DNA of 64,000 nt. Source: Lepiota brunneoincarnata (lineage: Eukaryota; Basidiomycota; Agaricomycetes; Agaricales; Agaricaceae). Within the stretch, counting starts at the first letter, position 1; every line of letters starts with the position of its first letter. The stretch is from assembly GCA_023014365.1 (NCBI GenBank), contig JAEBUN010000005.1, positions 1,860,001 to 1,924,000 of the forward strand, in the 5' to 3' direction. The notes under the pieces are model-generated. The model made no database searches. It saw nothing but the letters and a program-made list of their open reading frames with translations, and was not told the origin of the DNA. A program made the translations under genes and the position numbers. Below, piece after piece: positions 56,617 to 64,000 of the stretch.

Positions 56617-57144
56617 CCGGGGGTAGCGATAACTACCTGTCTTTGTTTGTAGCGGCTGTTTCATCACCGATCCGTTTCACGATCTTGCGTTTTGTTGTAT
56701 GAATTCATTAGCAAAAAAAAAAAAAACACAATTGGGTTGGCAACGCGTAGTTCCTATCTGCAGATATTAAGAACGGTTGTCCGCGCGTATGTCAAGAAAC
56801 ACCCGCCATCTCCAAGAGGAGTCAATCACACATCTGTACAACAATCGTGATAGAAAGACAGCGTGCAAAGGAAGAGAATAAACATAAGAAACAGCATGAA
56901 GCCAAGTTATCCACAGCAGCTCGTCAAGATTGCATGCGCAAAAAGATAGATGGTGGAAAGATACAGCAAATGAGAGAAGAGATATACACAGGTTCGCGGT
57001 AAATGGGAATCGGGTAGGAAGCGAGGAGGGTCCGCGTGTACAGTTCTCAATATCTTGAGATATGACCATGAAAATAAGTTATAACGGATAGGATAGGACG
57101 GTTACCCCCGCGAGATAAATGCATCGAAAAGCAGATCGGCAGCT
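56617..57144. other. Convergent 3' region
   Basis: Between SRP receptor alpha (+) and the membrane protein gene (-). It contains an A-run at about 56713-56726 and no credible coding exon. Confidence 0.4.
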
Positions 57145-58425
57145 TTATTGCATTGAATCACGAGGCGGGAATTGGAAAGTCCCTGTGCCAAAGGGTATAC
57201 GACGTCCACTGGGTGTCGTAGGAGTACCTGGCGCGGACCCCTGCGTGGCCCCAGGTATAGGCGTGCTGTAAAGCACCTCACCTATTTCAACGGGCGGGGG
57301 CGGCGGCGGCGCTAGTTGCGGGTGCTGGGCGCGGAGATCAGGCAGTTTTTCATCTTTGAACTGGCCCATACCCGCATGCTCCTTTTCCGAGAGCATGCCT
57401 TGACCGGAGTCAGTGCTAAGACCTCTGAACTGGACCTGTCCAGCAGCACCTTTGCCAGTACCGCTGTAGCCCTTCCCGAGGGTGCCAGCACCCATCGGGG
57501 CGCCGCCTGCACTGTTTCCGAAACCCGCACGGGCGAAGGGGTACGCGGCGGCAGAGTGGGCGAGGAACTCGGCGGAAGGTGCGACGCGGCTCTTGCGTCG
57601 CCGTCTGTAGAAGACGAGGGCTACAGCGAGGAGGAAGAGGAAAAATAGGACACCAAGGACTCCTCCGGCAATTGCGCCACGGTTAGGACGGTGGCTCGTG
57701 GCGGCTTCGGGGGTGATAGATGCAGATGCGGATACAGATATTTGTGTTCTGGTGCCAGGGCTAAAGCTGAAGCCAGTGGAGTGGACATCGAGACCACCAG
57801 ATGCGGTGGTGAGTACCGGGATGGGGGATGTTGTTAGGTCTGTTGGGCGAATCTGAGACGTCGACGGTGCCTATGTAGAGGGTTAGATTTATCGCATAAG
57901 GGTGAGACTTGACGACTTACTTGTGTCACGGCGAATGGTAGATGAGATTTCGCTCGAGCTAGTTTTTGATACCTGGCTGCTGATAAGGCCGCCTGGGCCG
58001 CCCGGAATATCTGTACTTCCGTTGTTTGTGGTGGGCTGCGGGCTGCCTTCCTGAGGGGGGTTGTTGTTGATTTCCCCGCCGCTATCTCCGTCGTTCTTTA
58101 CCCCACCATCTCCCCCGTGTTGACCATTATCTCCGTGTTGACCATTGTCTCCCTGTTGGCCATTCTGTCCCTCTTGACCGTTCCCTCCTTGATGACCATT
58201 CCCTCCGCTGTGGGAATTGTTCCCCTCGTTTTTGCCATCGTCATCTTTGTTATCCTTGCTGTTACCGCCATTACCAAATTTATGACCGTTTCCATTAGGG
58301 CTATCATGACCAGATTCAAGTATTGCTTCCCCGGCCTTTTTCAGGCCATCCACAATAATATTTCCTAGACCCGGGGACCTTCTGGAGTGCCTGGGGAAAG
58401 AGTGCCTGAAAGCCGAGATGGGCAT
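57145..58425 (-). CDS. Single-pass membrane protein with Gly/Asn/Gln repeats
   Basis: Two exons. The N-terminal exon (from MPISAFRHSF) contains degenerate Gly-Asn-Gly-Gln units (GNGQEGQNGQQGDNGQHG) embedded in Asp/Gly/Asn-rich sequence. A Ser/Thr-rich stretch leads to one membrane span (GVLGVLFFLFLLAVALVFYR) and a stop-transfer RRRK, then a Gly/Pro-rich cytosolic tail ending FGTGTFQFPPRDSMQ. The intron that keeps the frame is about 82 nt, ending in CCAACAG before ACCTAACAACATCC on the coding strand. The Ser/Thr-stalk, one span and short tail resemble fungal wall-stress sensors, but no signal peptide is visible at this start and the family is not recognised. Confidence 0.6.
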
Positions 58426-58591
58426 GGCGATAGGGAGCGGGAGAAGAAAGTAAAAGAGCGTCGATGATTATAAAGAACGTTGAGCAAGATTGCACATGAG
58501 AGAAAGAGTGAGAGTGAGAGTTTCTTCTTTCTTTGTTTCCAAGGTGGACTCCCCCATTAGGAATACGCACATAACACATCACGTGCTTTGT

Positions 58592-59659
58592 ATGTTTCGC
58601 TCTTTCCGACTCTCACTCCGTCGACTCCATGTATCTGCTCCCACACCCGCCATGAGGGTCGTTCCTGTTCCCGTCCGTCAGGACAACTATGCCTATCTCC
58701 TCATCGACAGCAGCTCCAACAAGGCTGCTGCCGTCGACCCCTACGATGTCCCCAAAGTCTCCGAGGCCGCTGATCGTCTTGGCGTTTCTATCGTCGCGGC
58801 CCTCACCACCCACCACCACCACGACCACAGCGGTGGAAATAGCGTCTGTCTCTTTCTCCTCCCTTTCCTAAATTTGCCTCTTGAGCTGAATCGGCCGTTC
58901 CTCAGGACTTCGTACGTGATCACTGTGCTTCCAATTGACATATCAATCAACCACCTCTCCCGTCTTACAAGGCCACGAAGTATCCAGGCGCACCCATCTA
59001 CGGTGGCAGTCACCAAGTCACCAAATTGTCTGCTCTCGTCAAGGACAAGGACCAGTTCAAAATCGGAAATAATATCCATGTCCAGTATGAGAACATTCAT
59101 TATGTTTGTTTAGCCGGTTAATATCACATCTCCATAAAGGTGCTTGGCGACGCCGTGCCATACTCAGGATTCCATCTGCTACTACGTAACAGACCCAACA
59201 AACGACACATACCCGGGCGGCGTCTTCACAGGCGACACCCTCTTCATTGCCGGTTGTGGCCGCTTCTTCGAGGGCACCGCCGAGGAAATGCATCGTGCGC
59301 TCACCTACCTTGGTTCCCTCCCAGACAAGACAACTGTCTACAACGGTCACGAATATACGGCCGACAACTTCGCATTTGGGCATCACATAGAGCCTGACTC
59401 TCCGGGAATGGCTCGTCTTGCACAATTTGTCAAGGAGAATGACGTCACTACCGGCAAGACCACCATCGGTGACGAGAAAGACTGGAATGTCTTTATGCGC
59501 TTGGACTCGCCCACCGTCAGGTAGCTCGTCCCTGCCCGCACAAACGCCACTCAACTTACCCTCTGTGCTCGTAGGAAAGCAACGGATGCTGGGCCCAGCA
59601 CAACGGTTGCGGACGTCATGAACTCGCTGAGGAACCAAAAGAATAATTACAGGGGGTAG
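58592..59659 (+). CDS. GLO2: Hydroxyacylglutathione hydrolase (glyoxalase II)
   Basis: It hydrolyses S-D-lactoylglutathione in methylglyoxal detoxification. The metallo-beta-lactamase motif is TTHHHHDHSGGN; further metal ligands are in FTGDTLFIAGCGRFFEG and YNGHEYTADN. The C-terminal substrate-binding helix region and ending NSLRNQKNNYRG are present. The first Met (58592, MFRSFRLSLRRLHVS) adds a mitochondrial-type presequence before MRVVPVPVRQDNYAYLL, so dual targeting by alternative starts is plausible. Introns 58844-58905 and 58912-58971 bracket a 6-nt exon (58906-58911, Asp-Phe) needed for the conserved DFATKYP. No frame break. Confidence 0.92.
58906..58911 (+). other. 6-nt internal micro-exon of glyoxalase II
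   Basis: GACTTC, preceded by CTCAG and followed by GTACGT. It encodes Asp-Phe of the conserved segment between the histidine motif and ATKYPGAPIYGG; without it two conserved residues are missing. Confidence 0.7.
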
Positions 59660-59835
59660 CGTTCGTTTTTAGTCACTGGTTGCAATTCTGTTTCCCTGAC
59701 ACTGCTTGTGACAGGCAACCACCACGACTGTGAGCTCACTGGAGTGCAGAAAAATATGACGACTTGTGTATTTAGTAGCCCAACAGAGTACTTAGTAACA
59801 TTGTATTATGTTCTTGTGTCGCAAACAGCTTCATT

Positions 59836-60669
59836 TTAGCCTAACCCTACCGCTTTGGAGACAGCAGCACGTGCATAAGGGATGTAGGAGAGTGTGTACC
59901 AGGTGTATGCGAGGTATTCGACGATGACAAACACTAGAAAGAGAGGATCAGTTCAAACAACGGCAAACCAGCAGGAGAGTTAACAAACCCAAACACAGGA
60001 TCTGGCGGGGGAACACATCAGTCACTCGCTCGTAAGTAGGAGGAGACGAGACACCCACCTCGCTGTGAAGAACAAAGGCGGCAACGAAGACGAGACCAAT
60101 AGAAGCAAGGAAAACGATAGAGGCGACGACTCGGATAGGTTTGAACATCTATATTCTGATGTCAGAGATATGGCCTTGGCGCAAGTAGAGGGCTGACGTA
60201 CCAGCCTCAGTTGTTTAAAGAACTGTGCCAACGAGAATTAGCACGACAAGTGAGAAACCATGGAATGTACGCACGCCAATGAGGAAACCAGTGCCGATGA
60301 GCGAAATGACGGTACCGAAAACATAGAGAACTTGCGAAGAAAGATTCCGTTAGGTATTGAAAAGCGCAGCACGGGGACCGTTCCCTTGCTCACCTGCAAA
60401 GCTTCCCAGCTGTCCAAGGAAGAGGACAATAGACCCCAACAGACTCAGCAAAAATCCAATTGCGAGGCTGCATGCCACCATACGACGAACGCCAATAGTT
60501 AGTTGATACCACGACGACTGAGAAAGAGCTCTGCTCACCAAGCAATAAAACCATACAATCGAGTCGTCCTCGACAACCCTAGAAACTTGAAAGCCGAATC
60601 TCCTTCAAAGAACTGTGTTTCGGGAACGACGCTCCCGGCTTCGAGGTTGAACCATCCTTTACTCGGCAT
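59836..60669 (-). CDS. SFT2: Sft2-family vesicle transport protein
   Basis: A Golgi tetra-spanning protein involved in retrograde endosome-to-Golgi traffic. The opening MPSKGWFNLEAGSVVPETQF and FLGLSRTTRLYGFIA are diagnostic. Four membrane spans follow: CSLAIGFLLSLLGSIVLFLG, VLYVFGTVISLIGTGFLIG, RVVASIVFLASIGLVFVAAF and the segment before AYTWYTLSYIPYARAAV. The FFKQLRLMFKPIRV loop is assembled from three exons. Five or six introns, all canonical. About 200 residues, normal. Confidence 0.9.
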
Positions 60670-61196
60670 ATTCTCTTATTCCTCTCTCTGTTTATTGACA
60701 CTACCCGTTTGCACTACAGCTGTTGTGGAATTTGTGTGTGCAACAAGAAGCGTCAGAACTAAAACGTGCTCCTTGAAAAGTGAGTCTGAGCGCTACCCTT
60801 GAGTACACAAATATGAATGCCCTGCGAGCTGTATCTTTTTGAGGGTGCGCACAAAGATACGTGCGTGCTGTCCCAGCAGCGAAAGTTGAGGTGCCAGCGA
60901 CGATAGGTGAGCGATGGCGGTGGCAGCGGTAGCGGTGGTAGTAGCAGGAAGAAGCGAGAGGCCTGAGTAGGATATGTAGACCGTAGCGTGTTGTGCTGTT
61001 ACCGCGTGTAACATCACCTCAGCGCTCAAAGCCTTGCGCATCACAAAATCACGCACGGCTCTGTTCCAATCTCCCTCAACATTGAACGTTGAACAAACAG
61101 CATACATAGTAGATATAGCAAGAATACAGATAACGACAAGAAAATCACGTAGCACATACATGTGAAACAAGTCCGAGACTTCCTGGGGTGTGATAA
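60670..61196. other. Intergenic region upstream of SFT2
   Basis: About 530 bp between the 3' end of the Argonaute gene and the SFT2 start, both on the minus strand. A 125-codon minus frame (60793-61170) is open but featureless. It should hold the SFT2 promoter. Confidence 0.35.
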
Positions 61197-64000
61197 CTAA
61201 ACAAAGTACATCCTGTCTTTCATCCTTTCGCTGACCTGGCTGAAGTGGGCCCGGAAGTAGTCCAAATGAGACTCGGTGTCGTCCTCGCCACTGACTGACG
61301 AAATTGAATAGTCTCCGACGGATTCATCGAAATGGAACTTGGCTCGACGACAAACGAGCTGTTGCTATCGTTAGTAACCCTGGTATCGTGACTGCCCGTG
61401 GCGCAACTCACGTCGGCATCTGAAGTGAAAGTGAGCAAGCATGTGTAATGTAGCGGGGAAAGTACTCACAGTAAACAGGGGCAGGGATTTTCACAGATCT
61501 AGTGGATCGCGAGTAGCAGTGGCACAGAGCATAGCTTCCAAACATTCAGTTTCATATAGCTCTTTTTCGAACCTGATATCAGAACTTACGCAAGATCTTG
61601 CATCCTAGTAGTCAACGGTCGATCGGTCAGACGGAGTTGACATACATGAACAGTGGGGATCAGACATACGCATCCATCGGAATCCCGATAGCGTTACGCA
61701 AAACCGTATAGTGGCTAGGTATCGACGCTAGAGATGGTGCTCAGGTACGCTCCACCTTTCATTAAATTCCAAAACTCACTTCCTTTTAGGCCAGGTTGGG
61801 ATTGAAGATAGAAGTCGCAAAATCGCGGGTGAACAACGTCTGCCATTCGCCATTCTTTAAGAACTTCCGCCGTTAAGAATCAACCTGCACGCACCATTGT
61901 CGACGACAAGGCCTGCTGGGAAATTGCCATTCCCTTGATTGTCGATAGCATTTTGGGAACGGGGGAAAAACCTGACATGATGACGCTTCCCTACTACCAG
62001 ATATGTCACCTTGGGCCACGCATTCATGTTTGAATAGAAGCTTGGGAGTACCCCTACAGGACGTCAAGCTGGATAAGGATAGCTCGAGCTTTCAGGACCT
62101 ACCCCTCATTGCTTTCATTTCGTGTGTTTCCACATTCGAAAACTCTCCTTCGGAAACCCCATCACGGAAAATGATAATACTCCGCGGAAGAAGCCTCGAA
62201 TTCTTGGAATGGAAATTCCCCAATACCTCCTGAAGGCTTGTGAGTGGCTGCCGCCGGGAGTGTACGAGCAGGCATACCCTGAACATGTCGCCGAAATCTT
62301 CAATCATCTCAACCCGAGACGACTGTACTCTGATGGACGCCGCATATCGACAGCCATCCTTATCAAATGAGCCAACCATCGAAGCAATAGAAGGGAGCTG
62401 GCTTCCAGGCCCCGGGTGACTGACATCGGCACCTACGGAGCCTCAATATATTGATCCCAGTCGAATTTTGGGTGCCTTACCGATGATTATGAAGGGCCCT
62501 AATTCGGCTAGTTGAGAGAGAGCCACAGATTTGGCTGTGAAGTTGATTCCTCCCATCTTGGGGTTAATCCTGTTGCCTCAAAATTTAGAGAGATACATTA
62601 TATTAAGTTCCAGCGCTCACTTAAGAATGAGATTGTTCTGATACTGATTCACTTTACGCGAAGACACGTTCCTGGCCAGATTGTTGCTCCATCGCTGCAA
62701 CAAAATCAATACCTAGCTGTCCAAGAAGAGTAAGTCCATACCACACACTGGGTGGCGACACCTTGCGCGATGTCGCCGAACCTCTTAATCTTGCAATATT
62801 GTGCTTCGGCAGGATCGGGAAGGATTGCAAGCATTAGTTTGGGGTCGTGTCGGGTCCGCAAAGCAGTTATTTCCTACTCTTCAATGAGCCAGGTTAGTGG
62901 GAAGTTGATTGTTCCTTCTTACTCTAAGAACGTCAGCTTGGGCGCCACGTCTCTCGACGGCCATTGGCTTGTCCACGCGTATCCCTTGGATTGGGTGAGA
63001 GAAGGTCGTAATGAGATTGGGGCAGCGATTACCTAGGGTTCGCATGGCACTGATCAGTTCTTCAACAAAATACTGAAGTTGACCGGGGTCGATGTTGGCG
63101 AAATCGATGACGATCCAACTTTGAATGGCTGCTGGTTGAGCCAGCTGCTGCCTCATAACATCCCAGACACCAGGTCGTCGGGCCTGACTAGCTGTCAACC
63201 CAAGTACACCTTTGCTTGTTAAAAAGTACATACTAATTTCCTTTCCGATTGTCCTGCGAACATGATTGATGGTGACGAAAGGATTCTACCTCCAACGAGC
63301 TCGGGGTTGGCGTCCACATGTATCCCAGCGTTGACAAGGAACGGAGAGTTGGAATATTCAAAATGACCAAAAGCCCTGCTGATTTCTGATGCGCGCCGGC
63401 CTGGGTCTGGAGGAGTGAACGTCAGGGCCTCTCGGACCACCTCGGGTGTTGCACGGTTCTGTATTCTAGGTCAACCATGATCAGACCTCTTGAATGCATT
63501 GCTGCTACCTTGTATAGCTGTTCAACAGTCAAACAACAAGTCACCGGAAACACGTCCTTTTGTATCTTGATACCCAAAGTCGAGGGGGCGATAGAAATGT
63601 TGTGTATTTCCTTGAAGTGTTGCTGAGGGAAAAAGTGTTATTCCAGCCCTAACATACATCTCTGTATGACGTCGACGCACCGCGACGGTGACCGTTTCTC
63701 CACTCCTGTCGAAACTGATCGCGCCCGCGTCTTTTACTAGGTCTTTTATGGGCTTAGGAGGTTTATGTTGATGCTTTCCTAAATTCACTTGAACCTTGAC
63801 ACCTTTAAGGAATTGTCTGAGCTTCGAAAACTGATCAGGTCTCAAGTGCCTGAGGTCCCGCGGGTTTCGAAGTTTCAGGAAATTACCGCATATCATTTCG
63901 AGTTCACCCGCCGGAAGTCTTCAAGAGAATTAGCCCATGCTTCGGGAAAGGGGTAAGGATGCGACGCACACAACCCCTATGGTAACGTCCACATTGATGA
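61197..64000 (-). CDS. Argonaute, 5' end beyond the window
   Basis: The small-RNA-guided effector of RNA silencing. The part seen covers the linker/PAZ region through PIWI. NPRDLRHLRPDQF precedes FLKGVKVQVNLGKHQHKPPK; the MID region has SWIVIDFANIDPGQLQYFVE, then AILPDPAEAQYCKIKRFGDI. PIWI shows GADVSHPGPGSQLPSIASMV (Asp 1), RVQSSRVEMIEDFGDM (Glu finger), IIIFRDGVSEGEF (Asp 2) and PAPVYYADV (Asp 3), a complete D-E-D-D set, so it looks slicer-competent. Usual YLQSH is YLQSQ here. The last residues are RMYFV. A 15-nt exon at 61590-61604 encodes AMQDLA. More than a dozen introns, no frame break. The N domain and start lie to the right of base 64000. Confidence 0.9.
61590..61604 (-). other. 15-nt internal micro-exon of Argonaute
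   Basis: Preceded by CTACTAG and followed by GTAAGT on the coding strand. It links PMDA to YALCHCYSRSTRS in the PIWI domain; the acceptor after it is AAG, less common than CAG/TAG. Confidence 0.65.

Noticed and set aside
60793..61170. 125-codon minus frame between SFT2 and Argonaute
   Set aside because: No motif, no intron, Ala/Thr/Leu-biased composition, and it occupies the expected SFT2 promoter.

Overview
The window is nuclear DNA of a filamentous fungus, almost certainly a basidiomycete of the Agaricomycetes type. Genes are closely packed on both strands and cut by many short introns (mostly 47-68 nt, GT..AG), some with coding exons of only 6-17 nt. The proteins are fungal throughout: fused NADH-glutamate synthase, Mss51, Sft2, Qcr10, a Zn2Cys6 regulator, DHA1-type MFS transporters and a fungal Argonaute. 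There is no operon structure, and I found no rRNA, tRNA or CRISPR. Gene models are my own splice reconstructions, made by keeping family motifs in frame; none was checked by a search.

Layout, left to right: glutamate synthase (401-7594, +); MSS51 (7733-9427, -) divergent from HIS3 (9512-10334, +); an M13 metallopeptidase (10420-14025, -); an MFS transporter (14294-16413, -); an AlkB-type dioxygenase with CUE-like and GRF domains (17006-18792, -); an M24 Xaa-Pro peptidase (19097-20693, +); an unknown protein (21131-21979, -); a second MFS transporter related to the first (22065-24135, +); a long-chain acyl-CoA synthetase (24541-27426, -); a penta-EF-hand protein (27848-28924, -). A gene-poor stretch of about 3.3 kb follows. 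Then come a HAD hydrolase (32216-33500, +), a tiny four-exon QCR10 (33694-34083, -) divergent from NOP16 (34243-35476, +), a Zn2Cys6 factor (36618-39569, +), two tandem zinc-ribbon genes (40837-41420 and 41650-42265, +) and the Rab GTPase YPT1 (42484-43556, +). A second gene-poor stretch covers 43.6-47.0 kb. The right part holds a small nuclear-type protein (47049-47612, -), mitoribosomal mL49 (47752-48150, +), PLP synthase PDX1/SNZ (48306-50021, +), a small unknown gene, an RS-rich protein (50986-52691, -) divergent from cyclin L (52733-53746, +), SRP receptor alpha (53796-56616, +), a single-pass membrane protein (57145-58425, -), glyoxalase II (58592-59659, +), SFT2 (59836-60669, -) and an Argonaute cut by the window edge (61197-64000, -).

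Most genes are unrelated housekeeping functions: nitrogen and amino-acid metabolism (GLT1, HIS3, PDX1), mitochondria (MSS51, QCR10, mL49), secretion (YPT1, SRP receptor, SFT2), splicing/transcription (cyclin L, RS protein) and nucleic-acid defence or repair (AlkB, Argonaute). I see no coherent biosynthetic cluster.

Three things deserve attention. Three conserved genes (GLT1, MSS51, PDX1) each carry one surplus base that breaks the frame in a highly conserved block. Micro-exons are frequent. Small multi-exon genes such as QCR10 and the zinc-ribbon pair become visible only after splicing by hand.
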